A stretch of 64,000 nucleotides of DNA from positions 1,209,483 through 1,273,482 of the forward strand of contig WFMF01000003.1 of NCBI GenBank assembly GCA_011033025.1. The letters are read 5' to 3'. Positions 37,691 through 49,284 of the stretch are shown piece by piece (the stretch's first letter is position 1; each line of letters begins with the position of its first letter). This DNA is from Beroe forskalii. Taxonomy: Eukaryota > Ctenophora > Nuda > Beroida > Beroidae. The position numbers and the translations under genes were made by a program. The notes beneath the pieces were generated by a model. The model made no database searches and was not told the DNA's origin. It saw only the letters and a program-made list of their open reading frames with translations.

Positions 37691-38800
37691 ATTTTCTGAA
37701 ACGGCCACTCGCACGATTCTAACCCATTTGCTATCTATTTGAGGATCTAAATAGGAGAATAATAAGCTCCCATGATATCTGTTATCGCACTTTTCATATG
37801 AAAAAGACTCGATTTGATGTATTCTTAACCGAATGTATACTTTTGAACAAGATAAAATAGCGACAAGGAGCACAATATTTTCGGTACGTTATATATGTTA
37901 TGTCTTAAATGGTACATTCGTTAGCTCGAGATAAAGTAGATAAGGAGCACAATGTATAAAATACACTATATATAGATAAACGATATTAAAGAGCAACACA
38001 AGATAAAATAGATAAAAGGAACACTATCGAATATACCTAAATGGCGCCAGCCAGACGCACTTGATAACTCCATCCGTGTTTCAATGTTTATTTATCTAGT
38101 GTTAGAGATATAACGCAGACTGGTGGCGCCGTATGTATGGTGTATTGCTCCGTTTTATCAATTTCATTTTCATTATTTCTGTGCGCCGTCATTTCTATCT
38201 GTCAGTGTTAGTTTCTTATTTTAGATCGGGGTAAAAAATATAGATAATGATTAAGGTGCAATACTTATTGTTTAACCGAGGAGCACATACATAAATTGTA
38301 ACGAATTAGCTAACTATAAACATTCACATGTGATCGTGTTTATCTTTAAGAGCTAATCCGCATAAGATTGTAGATCTCGAGTCAGTTGTTAATGGTTGTG
38401 GTGCGAATTGTTTTGTTTTCGATTGAGTACTTAATTTTCATGATACATGTTTTTATGGCAATGAAATATCAAAACAAAATTTTTGTGAAGTACAATAGTA
38501 CATATACATACACTACTTCATACACTAACAGTATGTATCATTTGGACTTTTGAACTTTAAACCTTATTCGCTGAATTGACCCCAATACGATGATGATGGG
38601 ATGTTGACTTTTACAAATTCATCAATGGCAAATTTGTCCAAAATATTCGCCTGTTTCAATTATGAAATAGCGTACCTGCCTATTGAGCTATTGTTCATAA
38701 AACATTGACCTCGATCACGACAAACGTTCATTCATATTAAAATGTTGCTGTGTTTCTATTCAATCCGTCTCCTTTGATTGCGGCATATATGGCAGGGTAA
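37691..38800. other. AT-rich spacer, no gene seen
   Basis: Only weak repeats (GATAAAATAGATAAAAGGA-like near 37850-38030) and two facing GGCGCC blocks near 38044 and 38124 are visible. Confidence 0.5.
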
Positions 38801-38803
38801 TAA

Positions 38804-38976
38804 TACAGTAAATACACACTTGGGTGTGTAAATTACCATCGTAATTGCACTCTGCAAGCTCGTGCAATTACTCAATAAAATATGCACTCGCAAGCTCCGT
38901 GCATTTATTGATGAATTCTACTCAAGCTCGTGAATTTATGTGGTAATTACACACCCAAGTGTGTATTTACCGTATA
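38804..38976. mobile_element. Small foldback element, ~170 bp
   Basis: The ends read GTAAATACACACTTGGGTGT and its reverse complement (left at 38807, right ending about 38971), extending to about 27 bp with TTACCA. Inside, short hairpins such as TGCACTCTGCAAGCTCGTGC and a similar GCACTCGCAAGCTCCGTGC are nested. There is no ORF. Confidence 0.82.
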
Positions 38977-39749
38977 TAATCGACAAGCATATTTCACTGA
39001 ATGTTCTTATAAACTGTTGTGACGAGTTGCTGAGCTATTTATTGACTTAGCACCATTTTATTTTCAGAACCATACTTCGTTGTCTATCAGAATGACGAGA
39101 AATATACGAATTCGAGGTTTGGTTTTGTGCATATGCCTAAATCAAAATTACTGACGTTTACTTTCAAGGTTTCTATCTCATTTATGGGTTAGCATTAAGC
39201 TCTTTGGGCCAGAACAGGAAGATGAAGGGCTCTGAGATGATGAAATTTCGTATTTCCATTACATTGAGAAATCTATTTCAGAGCGAGGAGTCGTATAGAG
39301 TGAAACACCCATCTCCTTCCCTTGTCTCTCCAAATCTCGGTGATATCAAAGTCCAGTTCTACTAGTCTCGGATATCCTTGGGGTGAGTTAATCTGAATTT
39401 CACACTTGAGGCAAATCGGTATGGAATTATGGACATATCGAACCTTTTCAAACCCAGAGTGCCGAGATGTGCCCCAGGTGGTTTGCCCAAGGTGTCCAGG
39501 TCTGTGTTATTAGGTCAACAGGTCTTATGTCGAGAGGTCTAATAGTTCATTGACCAGTGGCCCGATGCGCGCCATGCACCCAAGAAGCACCCTAGATGCA
39601 CTAAATGCACCTAAATGGATCCCCTTCAAATAAGTTTTCACCCTCAATACCCAAGCAACCTAAACGCACCCTACTTGCACCATTTCATATTGCACCCAAT
39701 GCCAATCTCTGAACCAACGTCTTCAGCCCAATATACTTCCCCACATGAA
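38977..39749. other. Unique spacer left of duplication copy B
   Basis: No gene or clear repeat is seen. The sequence changes abruptly at about 39745-39751 into the duplicated block. Confidence 0.5.
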
Positions 39750-39842
39750 TTATATGGCTTTACAGTATGTAATATCATAATGAGGTACTAAAGTAACATG
39801 AATATGACTTATCAAAGAGGTAGAATGGATTCTGTACCCTAC

Positions 39843-42026
39843 CTTGCCGGTGGTCTGTCCGTGCAGTCTAGTGGTCCTAAGTTCGTCTTCAGAGGCAGCT
39901 CCTGGGAGGCGAGGATTTACAATCTGTCACTAAAGTAGCCATTCTATAGTCTCTTTTCTAGTGCGCAGATGGCACCATTTTCGGTCAAAAGTATCTAATT
40001 GCATCAATAGCGAGACATCTGAAATATACAAAATGTTTGTTTGGAAACAGCTAGGTTTATTTCAAGTTAAATTCGACATTCAATTGCACAGTCGATCTTG
40101 TTTCCCAGAATGAGGATGGGCAGATTACTAATCTGTTCGTCAGACAACAGGGCGTTTAATTCGATACTGCTTTCCTCGAATCTGCTCCGATCCACAGCAT
40201 CAATAATGAACACTATCGTATCGACAACGGGGAAATAGTCCTTCCAGATCTTACGAGCTGAGATTATCAGTCAGTGAAAAGGGTATATCCTGAGAATCGA
40301 TGTTGAAAATCACCATGAATGCCAATAAATAATACAAACGTAATTACAGTTCATGAAAAGTGGTTCTTATTCATTACGAGCTTGTGTATGGCCACCAAGA
40401 TCGAATGTCGTTAGTTTGATGTTGTTGAGAGTCAATTCTTCGGAGGTTGCATGAAGAGTAGGTTAAAAACTGACGTACTTTTAAAACTGCGACCTGAAAA
40501 CGGAAAGAATTGAAGTATCCAATTTCACCTCATTATTGTACATTCGAATAACAATAAACACATTAGAGAAAAACTCGTCGTGTATTTATATAATAGAACA
40601 TTATTCGTTTTCCATTGTCAGTACACAAAACAGGGTTATTCAATTATTTTCATGAACAATCTCGTAGAGAATACGTGTAGTGTACAATACATCCTAAGAA
40701 ATACGTGGAGAAGATGCTATGAATTAGATTAAGAATAAAGTCGATTTAAGATTTAAAGTCGCGTGATGGGTAAATCAGATGAGGAAGTCATGAAACAATC
40801 AATCGTTGACCAAATTACAACAATTTGGTCAAGCATAGTGTTCATTAGCATACACTGGTGCATGTTTGGTTATTAATTAGGCTGATCATTGTTTGAAATT
40901 CAATGAAAAGCTTTCTTAATTTGATACTAGCTGCGGTCTCAGTTTAATCATGAAACGTGAGCCCAGGAAAGTGAACACGTAGCACCTTCATTGCGCGCGC
41001 GGCTTGCGGCGCGCGAACACAGCATACGCAATGAAAAAGCGCGATACAAAAACGTCAAAATTTTGCTAGTACTTTTCGCGCGTTCCGTCAAGCGATTTGT
41101 TTGCTCCCGAGCTCAACACAGGCAATCACATGGAATTCAAACTATAAACACTTCGGATATGTATTCGAAGATAATTTTGGGTGAAGGTAGTCGATTCGAC
41201 TCAGTCGAAAGTGATATGGCGGTTATGAGATTTTTTCCGACAACGTTCCATAATTTCAGGAAGTCTAAACTTCCAAGAATCAAAGTTAAGGTTGAGCCGA
41301 TGCAATAATGCATTTGCAAAGGTTTGCGGATCGTTCGTGGTATTTTAACACATTGCATGACAAATACTGTCGGAGTATCTATATGGAGGAATATGAAAAT
41401 AGACTTCGAAAATTTTCGCGAGTAATCGACAAAAATGCTGTGAGGCTCTCGGCCAATGCGACATATTGTCCTTGCTGTGCGGCTTGTTAAACAAGGAACT
41501 GGAACCGTAGGGCTCCGTAGAGGATTCGCACTTCATGTCTGCACCTTCTTGAATAAACGTTGCATACAGCTATTGGTGTAACAACCTGGATAAAGATACA
41601 AATCTTTTTAAACTCCTTACTTGCATGAAGGGTAGGAACATTTGTCCCTAATCTGTCATCTCGTAACATCTGCAGCAGGGTGGTTTTCCCTGCATTGTCG
41701 AGTCCGAGTAGCAACAACTTCCCTGACTTTTTAGCCAAGCCTGAGATGAGTTTAACATGTCACCAACGAGCTACACCCTATGAAATACATCATTGCATAT
41801 CAGGTTCAGAAAATGTTAGCTTGGTACGTTTGTTTTATAAGACAAGTTTAAATTGTAAGATGTGAGGTGAGGAGAAATCAATGGGAATGTGGAAACATGA
41901 TATGAGAAATTAACAACTCGAATTATATCATCTTGAAATTATGAGCTCATCTACCTATTCCCCCATCCTTAATCACTTACCGAGAGTCCTGAGAATATCA
42001 AACATCCAGTTGTATAACCACCACAT
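39843..42026 (-). pseudogene. SAR1 copy 2, truncated and splice-damaged
   Basis: Exons 1-5 of SAR1 can be aligned: 42026-41981, 41740-41621, 40446-40381, 40257-40086 and 39901-39843. The P-loop and N-terminal helix are intact. Exon 5 has an in-frame 3-base loss. The last exon (37 residues and the stop) is missing because the duplication starts at 39750. The exon 4 donor is lost: copy 1 has TGTGCCGGTAATTG where this copy has TGTGCAATTG. The exon 3 donor GTACGT has become CTCGTA, and exon 3 is preceded by 16 bases equal to the end of exon 2. It cannot make a full GTPase. A truncated transcript remains possible. Confidence 0.85.
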
Positions 42027-43690
42027 GATGAAGTCTGTGGGGATGTGGACTTACCCTAGTGGGGAAGAAATCATGAAATATACCTCAAGATAAATATTCT
42101 GATGTTTATCATGAGTTTGAAATACCGAGTAAAACTGATTTATTCAAGTGGGTGACTACTTTGAAATGCAGGAACAAGTTTAAAATAAAGTACTCAAATA
42201 AGATAATCAGTGATAAGGCGACAAACGATCCGCCCCTAAAAGAAACTAAGAATAAGTGTACATGTAATGGATGTACAGTCTGTAGAACTTATGTTACTGA
42301 TAAGGCAACTCATTTAACAAGCAAATCATGATTCTGTTTGCTGATGAATGGAGTGAACCCTCGGGACTTATGTTGCCAGACTAAAGACTTAGAGAACGCA
42401 TGGATATTGGCTGCTTTGGATAGATTCTGGTTGACAGCAGAGTGTGCAGATAAGGATATTCAATTCAATTCAGAAGCACAGAGAGTAACTTGCTAGAGGC
42501 AATCTATGGATGATCTTAACCCCTCTCCCCCTCGTAATCAAGTTTGCAGTAGTTGTATTTGTTACAGTAAGATTTAATGCAATCATTCGGAACCCCCTCC
42601 CCCAGGATGAGCGATATAACCACCAGCAGTCAGGAGGAACGCCGACTTTCCTTAGGCGGACCTAAGGCAGATATATCCCTTACCTTAACCATAACGCTAT
42701 CCTTTACCTACCCTAAAATCTACATGGTTATTGGTTACTGGTCATATCTCGTATCTTGACACTTTGTAAATTTAAGGAGGAGTTTTCAGGAGTTCCAATG
42801 TGTCAAGGGATTCATTCATTTTATTTGAATATGCCTGAAAATTTCAGAAAATATAATTAAGAAATAAGAACTTAGTATGATTATTTCGTTCTAGGGCAAT
42901 GCCTATTGCCTACCCTGGCCCTAAAAACCCTGCTGAGATTTATATTCAAGTTATGCCTTGTGCTATCTGAAGGCATGCCACAAGGACCAGTTTATCATTC
43001 AGCAATTCAGGTTTTTCTCCCTAGGTCCACGTCCCCTCCAGGACCTTTCTTATAACTCTCTGATCTTGGGGGCGGCGAAATTTTCAGTTTGGAAAGGCTC
43101 TTGCAGCTCTAAGAAGGATCTCGAGATGGTCAGAACACAAAACACAAGGTTCCCTTAATTACACCGTTAGCATGCTAGAAGAGACACTACAGATATTTTG
43201 TATTTTGCACATGGACGTTGCTTGTTGTTGAAAAATATAAGAGGATTTTGGGAAAAATTAAGGATGATATTTGTGATGACTGTGGAATGTAGGAAGACAG
43301 TAGTACACACATACTGTTTGAATGTACTGCTTTCGATGGGATCACAAGAGAGGACCTTCTAAAAAGATGAAGCAGGATCATGGAGACTCTCTCAGCATCA
43401 TTGGGTTTTCCATAGGATCAAAGAGACTCTTTCAAGATCATTAAGCCTGCCCTAGAATTATGTTATTATTTGCAGTGTGTACTGTTCTTGCAAGAGTACA
43501 TTAATTTAACTTAATTTCAAGAATATGAGTTAATTTAGTATAGTTATTTCTGTAGTGGGCATCCTCGTTAAAGGTCTTAATGATTGGCTGAGTGTTATCC
43601 CTCAGCACAACTTAGAAGCTTTATTTATTCAAACTTGAGAAAATATATATACATTGTAATTGTGGTGTAAACATTTTATTCAATTCAATT
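42027..43690. other. SAR1 copy 2 upstream flank
   Basis: Duplicate of 29369-30862, including the same blocks (CACATGATGAAGTCTGTGGG near the start; ATTATTTCGTTCTA near 42880). No independent gene is seen. Confidence 0.5.
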
Positions 43691-43692
43691 CA

Positions 43693-44885
43693 GAATCAAG
43701 GAGACCCTCTCAGGACCAAGGAAACCCTCTCAGCATCAAGGAGGCTCTCTCAGTATCATCAGGTCTTCCCTAGGATCAGGGAGACTCTCTGAGGACCATA
43801 GAGTTTTCCCCTACGATGAGGGAGAGTCTCAAGGAGACTATCCCAAGATCAAGGAGACTATCTCAGGATCATAGAGCCTTCCCAAGGATCAGGGAGACTC
43901 TTTCAAGATGAAGAAGACTCTCTCAGGATCAATGAGACTCTCTCAGGATCAATGAGACTCTCTCAGCATCAAGGAGATTCTGTCAGGATTAAAGAGACTC
44001 TCCAGGATCATTGGGTCTTCCCTAGGATCAAATACACTCCCTCAGGATCATTAAGTCTGTCCTAGAATCAAGGGGACCCTCACAGCATCAAGGAGACTCT
44101 CAGGATCATCAGGTCTTCCCTAGGATAAGGGAGCCTCTCTGAGGATCATAAAGTCTTTCTCTAGGATCAGGGAGACTCTCTCAGGGTCAAGGAGACTCTC
44201 CCAAGATCAAGGTAACTAACTTGATCCTGAGGAGACTCTCTCAGGATCAAGGAGACTCTCTCAGGATCAACAGCCTTCCCAAGGATCAGGGAGACTCTCT
44301 AAAGATGAAGAAGACTCTCTCAGGATCATTGGGCCTTCCCTAAGACAAGGATACTCCTCAAGACCTTAAAGTCTGCCCTAGAATCAAGGGGACCCTCTCA
44401 GAATCAATGAGACACTCCCAGCATCAAGGAGACTCTCTCAGGATCAAGGAGACTCTCTTAGGATCATTGGGTCATTCATAGGATCAAAGACACTCTCTCA
44501 AGATCATTCAGTCTGCCCTAGAATCAAGGGGACCCTCTCAGGATCAAGGAGACTCTCTCAGGATCAAGGAGACTCTATCAGGATCATAGAGCCTCCCCAA
44601 GGATCAGGGAGACTCTCTAAAGATGAAGAAGACTCTCTCAGGATCATTGGGTCTTCCCTAAGACAAGGATACTCCTCAAGACCATTAAGTCTGCCCTAGA
44701 GTCAAGGGGACCCTCTCAGGATCAATGACACACTCCTAGCATCAAGGAGACTCTCTCAGGATCAAGGAGACTCTCTCAGGATCATTGGGTCTTCCTTAGG
44801 ATCAAAGACACTCTCTCAAGATCATTCAGTCTGCCCTAGAATCAAGGGGACCCTCTCAGGATCAAGGAGACTCCCTCAGCATCAA
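43693..44885. repeat. 20-bp minisatellite, copy B, left part
   Basis: About 60 units related to AGGATCAAGGAGACTCTCTC. Within it a longer higher-order unit of roughly 260 bp appears twice (compare 44270-44500 with 44580-44790). The array is interrupted at 44885 by a transposable element and continues at 50153. Confidence 0.92.
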
Positions 44886-45405
44886 CAACCCCGGAACGCG
44901 AGGTAGCGCTGCTGCTAGTTGTTTGTGCGCAGTTTTGCGAAACGCAGCAATTCTGCAACAATATTGCCCGATTTCATAGGCTAAACTTCAGATAGAGTAA
45001 TTTTGAAGGTGGCCATTCGATAGAGCACAGCATAGGGAGTTCAGTGGTGAAGAGATCATTTGAATACGCCTTTCATGTCAGAAGTTATGATCAATAACAC
45101 TCGCGGCAGAAAACGAGGTTTTCCAGTAGTGGCGTGTTCAACGATTCATTGTGAAGCTCAGGAACATGATATCGAAAATCTATGATCAACTAACAATGTA
45201 GAATTTTATCCTCTATCGATTCTCGAAGGTCCCAAGTCTCTATCTTCAAAAAAATGTGGATTTCTATAAAAAGAAACCATGAGATGGTGTAAAAAGTACA
45301 TTACTGTCTACGAATGAGGTACCGCTGCTCTGTAGGTACCGCTGCTCCATTGCGCGTGATTGACAGCGCAAATCAAGTTCCCAGTGTATTTCTGTATACT
45401 TGATC
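44886..45405. repeat. Left terminal inverted repeat of the 5.27-kb element
   Basis: Pairs with 49645-50152. It starts CAACCCCGG, with GGTAGCGCTGCTGCTAG close to the tip. The twin GGTACCGCTGCTC motifs lie near the inner end. Confidence 0.9.
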
Positions 45406-45559
45406 GTGCGTGTGTTTGGCCTGTTACCGATTTTGCATGGTTTCTCGCTATTCCTCTCCGGTTTAAGGAGGCCTGTTAGCCAGTTTAAATGAGAAAATTT
45501 ATAAGGTATGAAATTTGGGGATTTTTATAAATATCCCCATATTTTCATTCCCCACAAAG

Positions 45560-46690
45560 TTTTAAAATGACGTCATCATCATACGTTAACATGCGTAATA
45601 TTCCCAAAGACTCACCTCATTGCCGGGCTTCGCCATACCAGGCTCCACCGAACCTTGTGCTTCACCAATGCCTTGGGATAACCCCGATACAGGGGCTCAC
45701 CCTCACCAGACTCACCCTTACCTTGGGCTTCACCATACCACGCTCCACCGAACTTCGGGCTTCACTGATGTTCTGGGCTCACCTCAAACATGGCATCACC
45801 CATACCAGGCTCCCCCCTTAGCTTGGGCTTCCTCACACTAACATAAGCTCCCCGTAGTACTAACGTGGCTCCCTCGTACTACTTAGGCTCCCCCAATCCC
45901 CACACTATTTGAGATCTCCATACAATTACAAACTCGGGCCCATACAAACTCGGGCCCATACAAACTCGGGCCTCTATACAAACTCGGGCTCCACCACATT
46001 CTTGGGCTCAAATTAGGGCAGACTGGGAAATCACCGATTTTCAAAACATGGAAGCATAAGTGGAAACACTATTCCGAATCATAACCATAACCCTAACCAT
46101 CGACCAAAACCTAACTGTTTATGGTAAGGATAAGGTTTAGCCACGAATGTTAGGGTTGCAGTTGGGATGTAAGACAGAAATAGCGCTTCCACTTCTGTTA
46201 CCACTTTTTGAAAACTGTTCTTCCAATTTGACCAATTTAGTATGGGGAATCAATATGGGGAATTAATATGGGGATTGGGGAGCCCAATATGGGGATTGGG
46301 GAGTCCAATTTATAGTATTGCATTGGGGATCCGAAGTTTGTATGGGGAGCCCAAATTAGTACGGGGAGCCCAAATTAGTATGGGTGAGCCAAAATTAATA
46401 CGGCTGAGCTCAAGTCGTAATGGGGGATTGGGGAGCCCAAGTTAATATGTGGAGCCCAAATTAGTTGTATGGAGGACACCAAATTAGTATGGGGAACCCA
46501 AATTAGTATGGGCGAGTCCGAGTTTATATATGGGAAATTGGGGGAGCCCAGTTAATATGGGGGAGTACGAGTTAATACGGGGGAGCCAAATACAGTGATT
46601 ATATATAGGTGGAGCCGGGTATGGTGAACTGTGAAGCCCGGCAATGAGGTGAGTCTAGTTTGGGCTAGTACCGTGTATACTGTATAATAG
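45560..46690. repeat. Nested inverted array (GGGCTC/GAGCCC blocks)
   Basis: GACTCACCTCATTGCCGGGC at 45609 reappears as its reverse complement near 46655. Between them the left half has decayed tandem units with TTGGGCTTCACCATACCA and CTCGGGC. The right half has units with GGGGAGCCCAAATTAGTATG. The two halves form a large imperfect hairpin, so this is probably a nested foldback element. Small frames here are chance. Confidence 0.65.
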
Positions 46691-46863
46691 AGGTGAGCCC
46701 CAGAAAGTCAGGCAATACCAAGATTTAGGGAAGCACTGTTTTGGGAAGCTCTGGTAAGAGGTATTCCCATGTGTAAGGGAAGCTTGGCTAATGGGTATGA
46801 TATGGGTGTCGCTGTTAAGATCATATACGTGTTACCAGTCGATGTTATTCTTGGGTCATAATG

Positions 46864-46916
46864 TCTCCCCCTATTCCCAGGCTTCCATAGTATGGAAGCC
46901 TGGGAATAGGGGGAGA
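46864..46916. repeat. Perfect 26-bp-arm palindrome with a 1-base centre
   Basis: The arms begin TCTCCCCCTATTCCCAGGCT and end in CTTCCATA around G46890; the right arm is the exact reverse complement. It lies directly upstream of the transposase-like fragment. Confidence 0.95.
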
Positions 46917-47400
46917 ATCCTGCCTCCTTGTCCTTCAACGCCACACCTGGTACCTTTCTGAGGACTCCATCCCCTTCTCCCTCTTCAACCCTGACCTGGA
47001 TGGGGAGACTGGGGACCTCCTGGCTCAGCAGATTGGCGGACTTCCTCCCACTCCTGTGCAGATCAAGAAGCCGGACCTCCCCACCATCATCCCTGATGCT
47101 GAACTCCCGGACTTCGTTGGGCCCTGATCAGTCCTGCTTTTCTCCCACCTGCTGATTGACCACACCCTCCTACTTGCTGCTGGTTAGAGAGACACTCCTC
47201 TGTTCGCCAGGATGGAGAAGGCAGTCAGAAGCCTCACACTCATCAACGACTCCTCAGATAGAGCATTGGCACAGGCGACCTGCTTCAACGGCAAGATCAC
47301 CAGGGACAAGGAATCGTTCCAGAGCTTGATGTTGGTGGTTGCCGCCCACAGGAAGAAGTATGAGTCCAGATCCAAAAAGGATATGAAGAGCTTTGTTTGA
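46897..47400 (+). pseudogene. Broken C-terminal transposase-like fragment
   Basis: One frame reads from LLVLQRHTWYLSEDSIPF through LFNPDLDGETGD and LPDFVGP to a stop at 47126-47128. It continues as a second piece (VLLFSHLLIDHTLL), then a further stop. A last open stretch (47212-47397) contains LTLINDSSDRALAQATCF and LMLVVAAHRKKYES. The layout (LPDFVG, then an ND-x-x-x-R-A motif, then V-x-x-HRK near the end) resembles the C-terminus of a group of invertebrate transposon proteins I cannot name with certainty. It is GC-richer than its surroundings. No catalytic core is seen, so the element cannot move itself. Confidence 0.5.
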
Positions 47401-48228
47401 ATTATTTATTTTATATAGATTGTGTTTGCTGTAACATTATATGATGAATTTAATATTCAAACTTTAACGAAAATCTGCTGTATTTTCCTTTTCACAAGAT
47501 TTTCCGTATCTGGGCGTGGTCGGGGCGTGGCAAACTGGTTATGGGATACTTGTAGAGTCTTGAAACCATGTTTAAACATCGAAACCCGTCGATTTAACAT
47601 AAGTTTGCCGTCGATCCTGACCTCCTATGACCTTTATTTCCGGAGTTATGAAAAACTGGGCGTGGCCAGGGCGTGGTAGGGTAAGCTTACGTCATAGCGA
47701 CTTGAGACCCGAAATAAACAAAATGCCTTCCTACGGTTTATATTAGAGGAACATATTTCCAATACGATTTATCCACTATTTCTTGCTTTAAAACGCAATT
47801 TTCAGTATTTCACCTTTATAAGGAAACGTCAAAAATGGGCGTGGCAGGTGCCACTGTTTCCCGATGGAGTTGGGCCGAAAAATTTTTTCTGGTGGTTCAT
47901 TATAAACTTGGATAGATATTTTAACCTTTCTTTTATTATAGGTAGGAAGCCAGAAGGCTTATTAATGATATATGAGATGTTAATTGTCCTGAAGACGGAG
48001 ATGGACCGAAACATGTAGACGAATTAATATCATTGCTGTGTTTCTTGGTTTATAAAAGAGCATCAATTGTTTTATTGATCAGTCATTATTTCATTGACCC
48101 CATAGGCAAAATATAATCAATGATTGGCAGCGATTAGACGAAAAAAGTGTTTTTTGAACATCCCTATTCCATACTCGCTAACCGCATTGGATTTGAATGC
48201 CGGTATATCCCGTATTATACACTGTACA
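47401..48228. other. Element interior without clear coding sequence
   Basis: GGGCGTGGC occurs near 47512, 47658 and 47836. A CCTGAAGACGGAG…CCGAAACATG block lies at 47989-48016. Confidence 0.45.
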
Positions 48229-48244
48229 GGGTGCGCCAAAAGTC

Positions 48245-48675
48245 TTGACCCCTTTTACTTTTTTGATCATTCGAAAAATACAGCAGATATTTCGATTCTG
48301 TAAAAAGTTTCTTTAAATATAACAAAAGAATGGCGGATTCTGAGATTTTTAGGTTGCTATGACAACCATAGTCCATAGCAACCACACGAGTCCCATAACA
48401 ACCGACCTAAACATTGAAGATTTTTGGCGTTTTGACATATAAATCCGGGGTAATCAAAACAGAAATTTGGTCTACTACAGTAGATCTAAATGTCAAAAAT
48501 GCCAAAAATCTTCAATTTTTAAGTCGATTGCTATGGACAACCGTGTGGTTGCTATGGTTGTCATAGCAAACTAAAAATCTCGAATCCGCCATTATTTGGT
48601 TTAAATTTAGAAACTTTTGCAGAATCAGTATCTGCTGTATTTTCGAATGATCAAAAGTAAAAGGGTCAAGACTTC
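48245..48675. mobile_element. Nested full-length foldback element (~215-bp arms)
   Basis: The left arm begins near AAAGTCTTGACCCCTTTTAC and includes ATGGCGGATTC and TTGCTATGACAACCATAG. The right arm carries the reverse complements in mirror order and ends at TAAAAGGGTCAAGACTT. The centre is near 48455-48470. The left side has a few extra outer bases (CAGGGTGCGCC) without a partner. Confidence 0.85.
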
Positions 48676-48744
48676 ATTCGTAAGATTGCTAATGTACCAA
48701 AATGCCATATGTAGAATTAATTGATAAATTGACACATTGAATTT

Positions 48745-48940
48745 GGTGTCAATAAATAAATACATTGTCAACAATACTTGCTGTAAATTACGATACTTGG
48801 TAGTTGGTGTCAATCATACTTGGCGTCAACTATATACTTGGTGTCAACTTACTATACTTTTGTGTCAACTATAGTTCAAGTAAACATTGAACATTTATTC
48901 TGGTGTCAACCACTTTCGCTGTTGTCAACTATAGCACCCA
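48745..48940. repeat. GGTGTCAA tandem cluster
   Basis: GGTGTCAA or GGCGTCAACTATA units are repeated seven or so times with variable spacing. Confidence 0.6.
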
Positions 48941-49202
48941 ATTGGTACTGGCTTACCAAACTTTTACTTTTTTATTTCTTCCGATTGATCATACATCCAA
49001 TTGACGGGTTTTAATTAATATAACACCTTTTAATTATAATTTAGTAATTGGGTATTGGAGTTCAAATCGGTGTACCTATTCAGTATTTACGCTAGACTTT
49101 GTTTCGGTACCTACGTGGTTGGCATTCGTATCTGTGTATAGGGTACCTTATTGTGTTCAAATCATCTTTAGATGATTTGCAATACGAGTTGTTCTGCCAT
49201 CG

Positions 49203-49284
49203 CTTATGGGTATCAAGACTACCAAGGCTTAGATAATATAGTCAGAACTGTATTATCGTAGCCTTGTAATCTCGATACCCATAA
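49203..49284. repeat. Hairpin with ~33-bp arms
   Basis: TATGGGTATCAAGACTACCA and onward pairs with the reverse complement ending GATACCCATA. There are a few mismatches. Confidence 0.75.

Larger units (their letters stand above)
39750..44885. repeat. Segmental duplication, copy B
   Basis: Direct repeat of 26968-31555, about 12.8 kb downstream. It includes the outer 18 or so bases of the MITE end, SAR1 exons 5 to 1, the upstream flank and the 20-bp minisatellite. Between 43380 and 43560 copy B has about 170 bp that copy A lacks. The minisatellite part resumes at 50153 after the inserted element. Confidence 0.9.

Noticed and set aside
47989-48016. CTGAAGA…CCGAAAC block as a hammerhead ribozyme core
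   Set aside because: The core words are present, but the stem II bases next to them do not pair (C faces C) and no stems I and III are evident.
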